A stretch of 64,000 nt of DNA from assembly GCF_000174435.1 (NCBI RefSeq), contig NZ_ACJN02000002.1:372001-436000 (forward strand), in the 5' to 3' direction. Of the stretch, positions 17,309 through 27,697 are shown piece by piece. The notes below the pieces were generated by a model. It worked only from the letters and a program-made list of their open reading frames with translations. It was not told where the DNA came from and searched no databases. Positions within the stretch are counted from its first letter, which is position 1; every line of letters begins with the position of its first letter. A program made the translations under genes and the position numbers. This DNA is from Desulfonatronospira thiodismutans ASO3-1. Lineage in GTDB: Bacteria; Desulfobacterota; Desulfovibrionia; Desulfovibrionales; Desulfonatronovibrionaceae.

Positions 17309-19661
17309 CTGACCTTTACCCACACATGACACCGTGGGTCTGGTCAGGGTCCGGAGGGCATATTGGGATAAGCCTGCGGATTCATAATTGTGTACATCTC
17401 TGTGGCTGTATCCAGGCGTTGCAGGCCTCGCCAAAGGGTTTGGGTTCCAGGAGGACCGTCGCCTTTACGTCCAAGGTGTCCTCCTATTCCTGCCACCATA
17501 TATATTGATTGCTGCAGTGATGGTGGTTCTTCTGGAGGCGTGGAGGTTTTGTATACATAACAGCAAAGGGCTTTCCATTCGGCATCACTAAAAAAAGCTG
17601 TGCATGGTACATCGGGAATCTCCCTGCCAAGCATAGTCAGATGATAAATACGCCACGCAACCACCATGTCTACACCAAGGCATGCCTGCAGGCGATCAGC
17701 AGTGCCCAGCTGACGGTTTTTTATACGGCAGCCACTTTTAAGAGTTCTATGATAAACCTCAATCCCCCAGCGGTTTGCATACCAGTTTACGCATCTTTTT
17801 GCGGTCTGGAAGTCCGGCACCTCTTCGGTGGTCAGCAGCATCCATTCAATAGGATCGGAATGCTCCTGCTCCAGGACATATACAGCCCAGACAGTTGCCG
17901 GGCCATGCTTATTTAAACGCTTGGGCGGTTTGAGGGTTACCTGGGTAAAGCGGATATCCATCCAGGTATCACGGGCCTTACGCGACCCACTGCGTGGAAC
18001 GTGTATTTTAAGTGATCCGCTTACAGGTTGTTTGAAGACATATTCCCACAGCGAATCATCGTGCAGTTGGCGATTACGCGATTTTTCAGCTCTGACCAGC
18101 AGCCGCGGAGCCTGTGGATCTTCCAGAGCGCTGGAAAAGAGTTCGTATATATCCGATTCCCGGTCCCCAATACTTACCAGCTTGGTATCCGGGCAGAGTT
18201 TTTGAACTTCGCAGACTTTTTCAAAACTGCGAAGCCATTTAATGCTTTCTTTTTGCTCTATGGGCAGTTCTTTACGCCGTTCTCTTTTCTTTTCATCCTC
18301 TGGATCTCTGGCCCAACACTGGGCATCCAGAACACCCAGGGGTATGCCTTCTTCTGTAAAGGCCAGTGTGTCGTGCAGGAGTAGGCCGATGAGGGTATCC
18401 TCACTGGTACATATAGGCCCCAGGTCACTGGTCATGGGATGCGCACTATAGTTCAAGGTCGTGGTATCCTGAGGAGCAAGGACCACGGGATGTTCTTTGA
18501 TACGTTCAACTGTGGCCTCTTTGTGAGCGTCAAGTATTACATCCATATTTATCCTGGGGTTTTGAAAAAACCTGTAGGCTCCCATTGTCCGGGCCTTGGA
18601 ACCGCTGGCTTTTGGTATATCACCTTCAGGGTCTGCAAAAAAATCCTGGGCAATGTTAAAAAGTCGTTGCTTTAGACGATCATCGTAAAGGCGAATGGCC
18701 CCGAACTCGTATTCAGCCCAGTTTTCTGGTTCTTCCGGAAGAGGAATTTCGCCTAATTTCTTTTGAGGTTCACGGCAAAGAACTTCACGCCAGTTGGAAC
18801 ACAAAGGCTTGAGAAAAATATTTTTTGGAACTCCGTCTCTGCGACCGGCGGTCTGGTTGTCCAGTAAAGTCCAGTTGTCAGCTTTGTAACATGTGCCGGA
18901 AAACCTGCCTGGATCAACAAAGGTCTCTACCAGAACGGGGCGTATATTGTATCGTTGTTCCCAGTCCTGGGGCAGCCTGGCCAGGGCTATGGATAAAACG
19001 TAGGAGGCCAGATTACAAACCTGGACCGTAGGCAGAATTAAAAATCTGGCGTTTCTAAGCACCTGATGCAAATTTGTTCTTCGGGCGGCTTCACTCCAGC
19101 CGATATACTTATCTCTGGCTTTGACTGCCCAGGAAGCTGAATCAAAGGCCAGGGCACCAAGGTGGCCATAGGTGGAGCTGTGTATAAGATATCTCATTTG
19201 TGCCCCGCACAAAGAACCGTTGCCCAGGTAATGGTATTGTTCCAGCAGGTGGAAAAAGAGCTTGGAATCTTTGCTGTACCGGCTTGCTACCGGATAGACA
19301 TTGACTTCACCCAACTGGTCCAGTGTACAATCTACGTTTGGAGGCTCAAAATTATTGCTGGCAGCCTTTTTTTGTTGAAAATCATAAAACTGTTCTTTCT
19401 GGGGAAGCTCAAGGATGTTTCTCCGGTTGAGTTCAGCCAGAGTTTTTCGACAGCTTACCTGGCAAAGATTTCCATTGGCGGCTCTCCAGTCCAGCTTTTG
19501 GCAAACAAGCCTTGAGAGTTCGCGCATGGACATGGAAGGCTGCTCGTTGATCGTTGCCTGGACCCAATTCAACGTATCCTTGGAGAAATATTGACCGCTG
19601 ATATACATGCCATAACGCTTAACTCCTCATGGCCCCGGTGTCAAGCGTGTGCGAGGCTCAG
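17309..19661 (-). mobile_element. IS4-type insertion sequence with 10-bp target duplication
   Basis: 2353 bp. The left end (CTGACCTTTACCCACACATG...) and the right end, read inward (CTGAGCCTCGCACACGCTTG...), agree at 21 of the first 30 positions, including TGACACCG at positions 19-26. The flanks are TTGGCTAAGG at 17299-17308 and again at 19662-19671, an exact 10-bp direct duplication. It contains one gene. The target is the junction of a 413-bp tandem repeat. Intact ends and clean duplication suggest a recent arrival. Confidence 0.93.
17344..19608 (-). CDS. IS4/Tn5-like transposase with DruA-like (DUF4338) N-terminal domain
   Basis: 754 residues, far longer than ordinary IS4 transposases. About residues 1-290 resemble DUF4338, the domain of the Druantia defence protein DruA: YHYLGNGSLCGAQMRYL, GALAFDSASWAVKARD, FLILPTVQVCNLASYVLS and DPGRFSGTCYKADNW. 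About 300-400 resemble the Tn5-type DNA-binding domain (SKARTMGAYRFFQNPRI). The DDE core has Asp in APQDTTTLNY, Asp in IGDRESDIYE and Glu in RWGIEVYHRTLK, which is the YREK block of IS4 enzymes. The ends of the element and the 10-bp duplication suggest it has been active. What the DruA part does in transposition is unknown. Confidence 0.92.
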   Translation of the reverse strand: MYISGQYFSKDTLNWVQATINEQPSMSMRELSRLVCQKLDWRAANGNLCQVSCRKTLAELNRRNILELPQKEQFYDFQQKKAASNNFEPPNVDCTLDQLGEVNVYPVASRYSKDSKLFFHLLEQYHYLGNGSLCGAQMRYLIHSSTYGHLGALAFDSASWAVKARDKYIGWSEAARRTNLHQVLRNARFLILPTVQVCNLASYVLSIALARLPQDWEQRYNIRPVLVETFVDPGRFSGTCYKADNWTLLDNQTAGRRDGVPKNIFLKPLCSNWREVLCREPQKKLGEIPLPEEPENWAEYEFGAIRLYDDRLKQRLFNIAQDFFADPEGDIPKASGSKARTMGAYRFFQNPRINMDVILDAHKEATVERIKEHPVVLAPQDTTTLNYSAHPMTSDLGPICTSEDTLIGLLLHDTLAFTEEGIPLGVLDAQCWARDPEDEKKRERRKELPIEQKESIKWLRSFEKVCEVQKLCPDTKLVSIGDRESDIYELFSSALEDPQAPRLLVRAEKSRNRQLHDDSLWEYVFKQPVSGSLKIHVPRSGSRKARDTWMDIRFTQVTLKPPKRLNKHGPATVWAVYVLEQEHSDPIEWMLLTTEEVPDFQTAKRCVNWYANRWGIEVYHRTLKSGCRIKNRQLGTADRLQACLGVDMVVAWRIYHLTMLGREIPDVPCTAFFSDAEWKALCCYVYKTSTPPEEPPSLQQSIYMVAGIGGHLGRKGDGPPGTQTLWRGLQRLDTATEMYTIMNPQAYPNMPSGP

Positions 19662-20663
19662 TTGGCTAAGGAGGGGAGCTACACCGTGCCCTGGATTTAC
19701 TTGGGTGGTGAAAACTTAGGCAACTCCCGGAAAATAGAATTATAAACTTGGGTAGGCGGCGACCTTTTAATTTTCCGCATGTTGCCCAGAACTCCCCACC
19801 CTGAAACTGTTACGTTATTTTCAGGTAGTTGCCTTAATCAAGCTCCAGTAGGAGTATTTATTCAGATGCATGCGACAGAGTGTTGCCACGCCTCGATCTG
19901 CTCCCCTCCTTGGCTAAGGAGGGGTTGGGGGTGGTTCGATATTTAGCTCCCTTCCTTAACCGGCTTCTTCCCAGGCCAAGCAGGGGAGCTGGACCGTGGC
20001 CTGGATTTACTTGTGTGGTGGACTTCTGGAATGTTTATAAGGAAGGGATTTCATACAACCACCCCCGGCCCCTCCTTGGCTAAGGAGGGGAGCTACACCG
20101 TGCCCTGGATTTGCTTGGGTGGTGAAAGCTTAGGCTAATCCCGGAAAATAGAATTATAAACCTGGGTAGGCGGCGACCTTTTAATTTTCCGCATGTTGCC
20201 CAGAACCCCCCACCCTGAAACTGTTACGTTATTTTCAGGTAGTTGCCTTAATCAAGCTCCAGCAGGAGTATTTTACAGATGCATGCGACAGAGTGTTGCC
20301 ACGCCTCGATCTGCTCCCCTCCTTGGCTAAGGAGGGGGTGGGGGTGGTTCGATACTTAGCCCCCTTCCATACCCGGCTTCTTTCCAGGCCAAGCAGGGGA
20401 GCTGTACCGTGGCCTGGATTTACTTGTGTGGTGGACTTCTGGAATGTTTATAAGGAAGGGATTTCATACAACCACCCCCGACCCCTCCTTGGCTAAGGAG
20501 GGGAGCTACACCGTGCCCTGGATTTGCTTGGGTGGTGAAAGCTTAGGCTAATCCCGGAAAATAGAATTATAAACCTGGGTAGGCGGCGACCTTTTAATTT
20601 TCCGCATGTTGCCCAGAACCCCCCACCCTGAAACTGTTACGTTATTTTCAGGTAGTTGCCTAA
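19662..20663. repeat. 413-bp tandem repeat array with internal MITE-like units
   Basis: AGCTACACCGTGCCCTGG recurs at 19677, 20091 and 20504, a spacing of 413-414 bp, giving two full units and a partial third. The piece 17259-17308, before the IS4 element, belongs to the same array. Each unit holds an inner segment of about 120 bp (19716-19835, 20130-20248, 20543-20663) with ends TTAGGCAACT...GAAAATA and a matching inverted copy, which looks like a MITE. Each unit also holds the hairpin CTCCTTGGCTAAGGAG. Short frames of about 67 codons in each unit show no coding features. Confidence 0.85.
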
Positions 20664-20755
20664 ACCCAAGCGAATGAATTGCCCCAGCCCACCTCTGTCT
20701 GCTTTTAAGCTGATAACCGGTGTCGGGGGCCAGGCCATCGTCTAATGGAGGCTTT

Positions 20756-21703
20756 GTGTATTTCCCTGTGGCAGAAATCCAAGTGGCCCCGTGGATCCCT
20801 TTCCTGGCCGGCTTTGCAGTGGCTTTTGTCTGCAGCATGGGCGGGGTGTCCGGAGCCAACCTCCTTCTTCCCTTCCAGGTAAGTATTCTCGGGTTCACCA
20901 CCCCTGCGGTGAGCGCAACCAACCATCTGTTCAATATTGTGGCCATACCCAGCGGAGTATACCGGTTCATAAGAGAAGGACGCATGGTCTGGCCCCTGAC
21001 CATCACGGTGATCGCCGGGACAGTGCCCGGGGTGATCATCGGCGTTTTCTTCCGGGTGCAGTTCCTTCCCGATCCCACTCACTTCAAGGTGTTTGCAGGG
21101 CTTGTCCTGATGTACATCGGATTGGTCATGGCCCGTTCCCTGATTAAAAAACCACCACCGGGCGCAGACAAGGCCTCTTCGGAAAAGCGATTCCAGGAAC
21201 TGGTCAGCCGGTGGCACAAAAAGGAAAAAAAGTCCCGGGACCCTCTGCCCAGGGTTATGCTCCACCATTTCGGACTGAAAAGAATTGAATATTCGTTTTA
21301 TGGCGAGCACATATCTGCTCCAACCATGGGTATATTTACCCTGTCAGCCATTGTGGGTGTGGTGGGCGGCATGTACGGCATCGGCGGAGGGGCGATAATC
21401 GCTCCCTTTTTCGTGGCCGTTTTCAAGCTGCCGGTATACACTATAGCCGGGGCCTGCCTCATGGGCACGCTTATAACATCTGTGGTGGCGGCAGTCGTAT
21501 TTCAGGCCATAGCTCCTTTCTATCCCGAAATGGCGGTGGCCCCGGACTGGCTGCTGGGAATACTTTTGGGCGTGGGAGGCATGCTGGGCATGTATGCCGG
21601 AGCCAGGACCCAGAAATTTATCCCGGCCAACTTGATCAAGTTGCTCCTGACCTTCATCCTGATCTTTACCGGGGGACGCTACATGCTCAGCTTCCTGTTT
21701 TAG
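20756..21703 (+). CDS. TauE/SafE family membrane permease (sulfite/sulfonate exporter type)
   Basis: About 315 residues with eight or so membrane helices in two related halves. The repeated motifs GGVSGANLLLPF in the first half and GIGGGAIIAPF in the second are typical of the family. A hydrophilic, lysine-rich loop (about 150-185) separates the halves. GGAGG lies 4 bases before the GTG at 20756, which decides this start over the earlier in-frame GTG at 20720. Family members export sulfite, sulfoacetate or other small anions from the cytoplasm. No sulfonate gene is adjacent here, so the substrate is open. Confidence 0.87.
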   Translation: MYFPVAEIQVAPWIPFLAGFAVAFVCSMGGVSGANLLLPFQVSILGFTTPAVSATNHLFNIVAIPSGVYRFIREGRMVWPLTITVIAGTVPGVIIGVFFRVQFLPDPTHFKVFAGLVLMYIGLVMARSLIKKPPPGADKASSEKRFQELVSRWHKKEKKSRDPLPRVMLHHFGLKRIEYSFYGEHISAPTMGIFTLSAIVGVVGGMYGIGGGAIIAPFFVAVFKLPVYTIAGACLMGTLITSVVAAVVFQAIAPFYPEMAVAPDWLLGILLGVGGMLGMYAGARTQKFIPANLIKLLLTFILIFTGGRYMLSFLF

Positions 21704-21862
21704 ACAGTGACTTACTCTTTTAGACAGTTTTGAAAAAAATCATCAGATTGAGGCTGTTGGATTTATGACCCTTGCTGGGCTGGGACTGAAAGCTAAGGAA
21801 GTTGATATCGAGCCGAAAGCTTTAATCTTTGCCAAAGTTTAAACCCGGGACAGGCGCGCTGT

Positions 21863-22588
21863 ATGGACAATTCCCCGCCTTCAGACAAGGCCGTATTTGA
21901 AATCCGGGGCCTGAGCAAGACCTACCGCATGGGGGAAGTGATCATTCACGCCCTGCGCGGGGTGGACCTGGACCTGTACCAGGGCGAACTGGCGGTGCTT
22001 CTGGGGGCCTCAGGCTCAGGCAAGTCCACTCTTCTCAACATCCTGGGCGGACTGGACTCGGCCGGAGACGGGGAAATCAGGTATCAGGGCCGAAGCCTTA
22101 CCCATGCCGGGGAACGGGCGCTCACCGATTATCGCCGCAATCACGCAGGCTTTGTTTTCCAGTTCTACAACCTCATCTCCAGCCTGACCGCCCGGGAGAA
22201 CGTGGCCATTGTCACCGAGATCAGCCGCGACCCCATGACGCCGGAAGAGGCCCTGGAACTGGTGGGCCTGGGTAAGCGCATGGATCACTTTCCGGCCCAG
22301 CTTTCCGGGGGGGAGCAGCAGCGGGTGGCCATCGCCCGGGCCGTGGCCAAGCGCCCCTTTGTTCTCTTATGCGACGAACCCACAGGTGCCCTGGATTCCA
22401 AAACCGGGGTCCGGGTTCTGGAGGTCATCGAGCATATAAACGCCACGCTGGGAACCACTACTGTGGTCATCACCCACAACGAAGTCATAGGCCGGATGGC
22501 CCACCGCGTAATCCGCATCAGTGACGGCCGCATAGCCTATGTCCAGCCCAATTCCCACAGGCTGCCGCCCGGGGAGCTGAAATGGTAA
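21863..22588 (+). CDS. ABC transporter ATP-binding protein (LolD/MacB type)
   Basis: 241 residues with all nucleotide-binding motifs: Walker [10 protein letters not shown], the signature [14 protein letters not shown], Walker [12 protein letters not shown] and the H-loop TH in VVITHNE. The family drives FtsX-like permeases that work on substrates from the periplasmic side or the outer leaflet rather than by classical pumping. It overlaps the permease gene by 7 bases, so translation is coupled. The 160 bases before it contain a stretch coding for [12 protein letters not shown] and then stop, which may be the tail of a lost gene. Confidence 0.92.
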   Translation: MDNSPPSDKAVFEIRGLSKTYRMGEVIIHALRGVDLDLYQGELAVLLGASGSGKSTLLNILGGLDSAGDGEIRYQGRSLTHAGERALTDYRRNHAGFVFQFYNLISSLTARENVAIVTEISRDPMTPEEALELVGLGKRMDHFPAQLSGGEQQRVAIARAVAKRPFVLLCDEPTGALDSKTGVRVLEVIEHINATLGTTTVVITHNEVIGRMAHRVIRISDGRIAYVQPNSHRLPPGELKW

Positions 22589-24945
22589 GGGCCATTAATC
22601 GCAAGCTGTTTCGGGATCTGTGGGAGCTAAAGGGGCAGGTGGCGGCCATCTCGGTGGTACTGGGGGCGGGGGTGATGGTTCTGATCCTGGCGGTGACCAT
22701 TCTGGATGCCGTCAACCTCTCCAAAGACCGGTTCTATCAGACCCACAATTTCGCCCATATCTTCTGCGACCTGAAGCGCGCGCCTGAATTCGTCTCCAGC
22801 CGCCTGGAAGAAATTCCCGGAGTAAGCGCGGTCCAGACCAGGGTAGCAGCCCCGGTGCGCCTGGAGGTTCCGGCCTTTGATGATCCGGTGCGGGGGCGGG
22901 TCTTGTCCATTCCCAACGGAGATCAGCCCCGGCTGAACCGTCTGTACTTGCGCCGGGGCAGCCTTCCTGAGCCGGATCAGCCCGGACAGGCGGTAATCAG
23001 CGAGCCCCTGGCCCAGGCCCACAGCCTGAAGCCCGGCGATGAACTAAGAGCCATCATCAGAGGCCGGCTGGAGACCTTGACCATCAGCGGAGTGGCCCTC
23101 TCTCCGGAGTTTGTCTATCAGCTCGGCCCAGCTGATCTTATTCCGGACTACGAGCGCTTCGGCGTACTCTGGATGAACCGCCGTGACCTGGAAGCGGCCT
23201 TTGATATGCAGGGAGCTTTTAACAGCGTACTTGTCAGCCTGCAGTCCGGTGCCCATGAAGCATCGGTCCTGGATGCCCTGGATGAGATACTTGCCCCTTA
23301 CGGCGGGGTTGGGGCCTATGGGCGCGAAGATCAGGTCTCGCACAGATTCCTGCAGGATGAACTTGACCAGTTGAGGGTCATGGCCGTGGTCCTGCCCCTG
23401 ATTTTCCTGGGGGTGGCCGCTTTTCTGCTGAGCGTGCTCCTGAGCCGGATCATCAGCACCCAGCGCCGCCAGATCGCGGTGCTCAAAGCCTTTGGATACA
23501 CCAATCAAGAAATCGGCCTGCACTACATCCTGTTTTCGGGCCTGATTGTGACTTCTGGCTGTATTCTTGGGGTGGGCCTGGGCCTGTGGGCCGCCGGGGA
23601 ACTGGCCGCCCTGTACGGCGAATATTTCCGCTTTCCGGAGCTTATTTTCAGGCTGAGCCCCCGGATTCTGGCCCTGGCTGTGTTTGTTGCTCTTGCTGCC
23701 GCCTTGCTGGGGATTTTCCGGGCGGTACGCGGCGCGGTAAGCAGCCCTCCGGCCGAGGCCATGCGTCCTCCTGCCCCTGAAAAATTTTCCCTGGGGTCAT
23801 TTCAGGGTCCAGTCTGGAACAGGATACTGGATCAGACCGGGCGGATCATCCTGCGCAACCTGGCCCGCAAGAGATTCAAGGCCTTGATGTCCGTGCTGGG
23901 CATTGCCCTGTCCGGGTCCCTGCTGCTTCTTGGAAGCTACCAGTTCGGCTCGGTGGATCATATGCTGGATACTCAGTATCGGCTGGTCCAGAAAATGGAT
24001 GTGCACCTGGTGTTTACCGAGTCCGTGCATGAGCAGTCCAGCAGGGAGCTTGAAGTCCTGCCCGGTGTGCTTTTCGTGGAAACCTACCGCAGCGTACCGG
24101 TGCGCTTGAAGCATGGGCAGAGGGACTATCGGACCAGCATTATGGGCATGGAGCAAAAACCGGCCCTGCGCGGAATCCTGGACCAGGACTTCAGCCAGGT
24201 GAAGCTGCCCCTCCAGGGACTGGTGCTGACTGATTACCTGGCCGGGCATCTGGGGGTTGAGCCCGGGGACACGCTGCAGGTGGAAATCATGGAGGGCCGC
24301 CGCCGAAACGTGGAGATGGAGGTGGCCCGCCTGGTGCAGGAGCCCATCGGGGTGGGGGCCTACATGGAGCGCCGGGCCCTGAACAGGGTCATGGGGGAGG
24401 GACCGGCAGTGTCCGGTGCCTGGCTGCTCACTGACCACACCCGGCACTTTGAGCTTTATGAGCATTTGTGGGACACTCCGGCTATCGCCGGGATCGGAGT
24501 CACATCACAGGCCGAGGTCAATATCCGCAGCTATATCCAGGATACTGCCCTGGGATTCATGGCGGTCTTGCTTGTCATGGCCGGTTCCATAGCCTTTGCC
24601 GTGGTCTACAATAATGCCCGTATCGCCTACGAGGAGCGCTACCGCGAACTGGCCACCCTCAGGGTCCTGGGAATGACCCGGGTGGAAGTGGGCTGGATTC
24701 TTGTGGGCGAAATACTGGTAGTCACCCTGGCGGCCATCCCCCTGGGCTGGCTTCTGGGGGCCGGTTTTGCCTACGGGTTGAACCAGGCCCTGAGTACGGA
24801 TTTCTTCCGGCTGCCCTTCGTGCTGCAGCCGGGGGTGTTTGCCTTTTCCGCGGCCGGGGTGCTGCTGGCCACGTTTTTGTCCGTACTCTTGATTCTACGC
24901 AGACTGCTGCGTCTGGACATGGTGGAAGCCCTGAAGACGGAATAG
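22582..24945 (+). CDS. ABC transporter permease with two FtsX domains
   Basis: 787 residues. There is an N-terminal membrane anchor, a first periplasmic domain (MacB_PCD-like), and three helices of the first FtsX core (about 260-400: [23 protein letters not shown]). A second periplasmic domain and a second FtsX core (about 655-780: [41 protein letters not shown]) follow. The duplicated layout lets one chain replace a permease dimer. With the upstream ATPase and the downstream HlyD-type adaptor it forms a DevABC- or MacAB-like export machine. The substrate is not evident; a lipid, peptide or glycolipid is plausible from the family. Confidence 0.9.
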   Translation: MVRAINRKLFRDLWELKGQVAAISVVLGAGVMVLILAVTILDAVNLSKDRFYQTHNFAHIFCDLKRAPEFVSSRLEEIPGVSAVQTRVAAPVRLEVPAFDDPVRGRVLSIPNGDQPRLNRLYLRRGSLPEPDQPGQAVISEPLAQAHSLKPGDELRAIIRGRLETLTISGVALSPEFVYQLGPADLIPDYERFGVLWMNRRDLEAAFDMQGAFNSVLVSLQSGAHEASVLDALDEILAPYGGVGAYGREDQVSHRFLQDELDQLRVMAVVLPLIFLGVAAFLLSVLLSRIISTQRRQIAVLKAFGYTNQEIGLHYILFSGLIVTSGCILGVGLGLWAAGELAALYGEYFRFPELIFRLSPRILALAVFVALAAALLGIFRAVRGAVSSPPAEAMRPPAPEKFSLGSFQGPVWNRILDQTGRIILRNLARKRFKALMSVLGIALSGSLLLLGSYQFGSVDHMLDTQYRLVQKMDVHLVFTESVHEQSSRELEVLPGVLFVETYRSVPVRLKHGQRDYRTSIMGMEQKPALRGILDQDFSQVKLPLQGLVLTDYLAGHLGVEPGDTLQVEIMEGRRRNVEMEVARLVQEPIGVGAYMERRALNRVMGEGPAVSGAWLLTDHTRHFELYEHLWDTPAIAGIGVTSQAEVNIRSYIQDTALGFMAVLLVMAGSIAFAVVYNNARIAYEERYRELATLRVLGMTRVEVGWILVGEILVVTLAAIPLGWLLGAGFAYGLNQALSTDFFRLPFVLQPGVFAFSAAGVLLATFLSVLLILRRLLRLDMVEALKTE

Positions 24946-25004
24946 TTGGGGACGGGGCTGGCGCAAACAAGTCAGATCATCCACAAAACGGCAGAGAAAC
25001 AAAG

Positions 25005-26198
25005 ATGAGCACAAGAAAGAAAATTATCCTGGTTCTGGCCGGACTGGCCATCCTGGGAGCTCTGGCCGCAGCCCTAACCCCTTCCCCGGTGCCGGTGAGC
25101 ACGGTGCAGGTGGAAAAGGGCTACTTTGCCGAGTACGTGGAGGACGAAGGCTACACCAGGCTTAAAACCACCTACGTCATGAGTGCTCCGGTGCAGGGGT
25201 ATCTGCACCGGGTGGATCTGGAGCCGGGGGACGGAGTGCAGGCCGGTGAGGTTTTGTTCAGCATGGAGGCTCTGCCCGCCCCCGGGCTGGACCTTCGAGC
25301 CCAGGAGCAGGCCAGGGAGAATCTGAGGGCTGCCCGGGCCAGGCTGGAATCTGCCCGGGCCGAACATGAAAACGCCCGGATACAGATGGACTACGCGGCC
25401 AGGGAAGTCAGACGCCATGAAGAACTTTTTGCCCATAATGTAATATCGGCCTCGGTCATGGACAAGATGCACAATGAACAGATGCGGGCCACTGCGGCAA
25501 AGAAAGCGGCCCGTTCGGCCATGGAGGCAGCGCTCTTTGAAAAGGAAAATGCCCGGGCGGTGCTGGACATTACCCAGGGGGCGCGCCTCGGGCGGGAACA
25601 GGGTCTTAAGATCAGGTCCCCGGTGTCCGGGATGGTGCTGAACCGGATGCATTACCAGGAAGGAACTGTGCCTGCCGGGGTGGAGATTCTGGAAATCGGA
25701 GACCTGGATGAACTGGAAGTGCGGGTGGATCTTTTATCCATGGATGCGGTCAGGGTGAGGCCCGGGATGCGGGTGGAGCTTGAGCGCTGGGGGGGAGAAA
25801 AACCCCTTGCCGGCAGGGTGCGCCGGGTGGAACCGGCGGGTTTCACCAAGATATCCGCTCTGGGCGTGGAGGAGCAGAGGGTGCCCGTGCTGGTGGAGAT
25901 CACCAGTCCCAGGCAGGATTGGGAGCAGTTGGGCAAAGAGTACCGGGTGGAGGCCAGGTTTATTCTTTGGGAGGGCCTGGAAGTAATGTCCGTGCCTTCC
26001 AGCGCCCTGTTCCGGGAAAACGGTAAGTGGCAGCTATTTGTGCTTCAGGAGGGCCGGGCCATGGTACGCCGGGTGGAGACCGGGCGGCGCAGCGGGCTCC
26101 GGACCCAGGTGGTTCAGGGGCTGGAACCCGGAGAGAAGGTAATCACTCATCCCGGAGATCAGGTCCGGGACGGGGTGCGGGTGGATATTGGACAATAA
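25005..26198 (+). CDS. HlyD/MacA-type periplasmic adaptor protein
   Basis: 397 residues with an N-terminal anchor helix (KKIILVLAGLAILGALAAAL). A biotinyl-lipoyl-like half (MSAPVQGYLHRVDLEPGD) leads into a long alpha-helical hairpin (about 90-185, rich in Ala, Arg and Glu). The second lipoyl half (KIRSPVSGMVLNRMHYQEGT) and beta-barrel domains follow. These proteins bridge an inner-membrane pump and an outer-membrane channel. It is the third gene of the ABC operon, 59 bases after the permease. No TolC-like gene is in the window. Confidence 0.92.
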   Translation: MSTRKKIILVLAGLAILGALAAALTPSPVPVSTVQVEKGYFAEYVEDEGYTRLKTTYVMSAPVQGYLHRVDLEPGDGVQAGEVLFSMEALPAPGLDLRAQEQARENLRAARARLESARAEHENARIQMDYAAREVRRHEELFAHNVISASVMDKMHNEQMRATAAKKAARSAMEAALFEKENARAVLDITQGARLGREQGLKIRSPVSGMVLNRMHYQEGTVPAGVEILEIGDLDELEVRVDLLSMDAVRVRPGMRVELERWGGEKPLAGRVRRVEPAGFTKISALGVEEQRVPVLVEITSPRQDWEQLGKEYRVEARFILWEGLEVMSVPSSALFRENGKWQLFVLQEGRAMVRRVETGRRSGLRTQVVQGLEPGEKVITHPGDQVRDGVRVDIGQ

Positions 26199-26280
26199 TA
26201 GTTTTAAAATACAGCCAAGACTTCATGTAAGGTACAATGCAACTGTTCAGCACATTTTGTGTGTACTCTTGTTCTGGCCA

Positions 26281-26396
26281 TCGGTGTCGGGGTCGGTATC
26301 GGTATCGGGGTCGATAGAAAACCGAAAGCCAAAGTTGCGCGGGGCCTTCCCCAACAGCTTCGATACCGATCCCGATTCCGATACCGACCCCGACAA
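26281..26396. repeat. Inverted repeat of GGTATCGG-type low-complexity DNA
   Basis: Alternating GTCGGGGTCGGTATCGGTAT on the left is complementary to ATTCCGATACCGACCCCGAC on the right, around a centre of about 45 bases. Likely a small palindromic repeat that may also end the efflux operon transcript. Confidence 0.7.
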
Positions 26397-26559
26397 AACC
26401 AGTTGTCATGGTGAACAATTACGGTACAATCAGCTTAAGTGCCGGCCTGCAGGTATTCCCGGTCCCCTGGCGAATAGACCCTGGCATTGATACTTCTCCC
26501 AGATCTGATGCAGGTAAAAATTACAGGGGATCCTTTGCTGGTTACTAACTGGCACTGCT

Positions 26560-26835
26560 TTGTTTTTACTGACTTCTGACATCTGATCTCTGATTCCAAG
26601 TTGCATTCAAGATGATTTCTCCAGACAGTTATGAATATCACTAAGTTCGGAAAACCAGAAAAAATTATACCACAGAGTACACAGAGGCACACAGAGTTAG
26701 CAGTGTCATCTTATGCCTTTTTCTCTGTGAATCTCTGTGCTCTCTGTGGTGTCAAACATTTGATGACAACGGGTATAAAGATCACCTTGAATGCAAATAG
26801 TAATGAAATCTGATCTCTGACATCTGACTTCTGTA
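26560..26835. repeat. Intergenic low-complexity repeats (ACCACAGAG palindrome and TCTGACnTC heptamers)
   Basis: A palindrome spans 26669-26750 (ACCACAGAGTACACAGAG against CTCTGTGCTCTCTGTGGT). Heptamer-like runs such as GACTTCTGACATCTGATCTC lie on both sides, at 26565-26600 and 26810-26835. The same heptamer DNA appears inside the coding regions of both histidine kinases. No gene is seen in 26199-26914. Confidence 0.65.
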
Positions 26836-26914
26836 TTCACAACTGCCAGGCACATGATATGACGTCCAAGCCCGGCTACATGTTTAACAGACGGGCAGCA
26901 CTCCCTGTGCAAAC

Positions 26915-27697
26915 CTATTTTATAAGCCTGTTGCGCATGGACCTGATGCTCAGGAAATAAAAAACCGCTGCAAATCCTTTCAGGTAAAAGAGGCTGACCA
27001 GCAGGTTTGATTCCATCCGGCCCATGGTGCAGAGTCTGGTCAACTCCACCAGATGATACAGGGGCGAAATCCGGGCCAGATGCTGGCCCCACTCCGGCAG
27101 GCTGGCAACCGGGAAAAACGTTCCGCTGAAAAGAAAAAGCGGGGTCACCAATAGAAAAAAGGGCAGGTTGAACATGTCAATGCTTGGAGTTATCCCGGTA
27201 AAGAACATGCCCACCGAACCGAATACCATCCCGCCGAGAAAGGCCAGGGGGATTACCACCAAAGCCCAGGGATAGACCGCAAAACCCAGCACTGAAATTA
27301 CCCCCAGGATTATGACTGCAGCCATCATGGACTTGGTGGCCCCCCAGACGATCTCCGCAGTGACTACTTCCTCCAGGGACAGTGGCGTGGCCAGCATGGC
27401 ATCGAAGGTCTTCTGATAGTACATGCGCACAAAAGAAGCATAGGTGTTTTCAAAAAAGGCGTTGAACATTATGGCCGTGGCCAGAAGAGCCGGGGCAATG
27501 AACTGTATGTAGCTAAGCTTCTCTCCTGCGTAGACCACGTCTCCAATGAGCCCGCTTAGGCCTATGCCGAATGCGGCCAGATAGAAAAGGGGCTCTAACA
27601 GGGGAACCATGAAGTTGACCTTCCAGGTGCGGCGGTAGACTATGAGATTTCTTTTCCAGACCGGCAGGAACAAAAAAGTCAGATCGGTTCTCTTCAT
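26915..27697 (-). CDS. ABC-2 type transporter permease (NodJ-like)
   Basis: 260 residues with six membrane helices of the ABC-2 family, including YYQKTFDAMLATPLSLEEVVTAEI in the first loop region. SGTFFPVASLPEWGQHLARISPLYHLVELTR near the C-terminus is a good match to the NodJ/DrrB signature. It works with the ATPase encoded just upstream (overlap of 4 bases, ATGA). Family members export lipo-oligosaccharides, drugs or polysaccharide parts. The cargo here is unknown. Confidence 0.9.
   Translation of the reverse strand: MKRTDLTFLFLPVWKRNLIVYRRTWKVNFMVPLLEPLFYLAAFGIGLSGLIGDVVYAGEKLSYIQFIAPALLATAIMFNAFFENTYASFVRMYYQKTFDAMLATPLSLEEVVTAEIVWGATKSMMAAVIILGVISVLGFAVYPWALVVIPLAFLGGMVFGSVGMFFTGITPSIDMFNLPFFLLVTPLFLFSGTFFPVASLPEWGQHLARISPLYHLVELTRLCTMGRMESNLLVSLFYLKGFAAVFYFLSIRSMRNRLIK

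Noticed and set aside
19880-20496. Two 67-codon frames (MLPRLDLLPSLAKEG...) in the tandem array
   Set aside because: They are copies of the repeat unit itself, contain hairpin sequence and lack a ribosome-binding site.
21704-21862. Small gene ending [12 protein letters not shown] before the ABC operon
   Set aside because: Only 26 codons from its ATG, no ribosome-binding site and no known relative; it could be a remnant, so it is only mentioned with the ABC ATPase gene.
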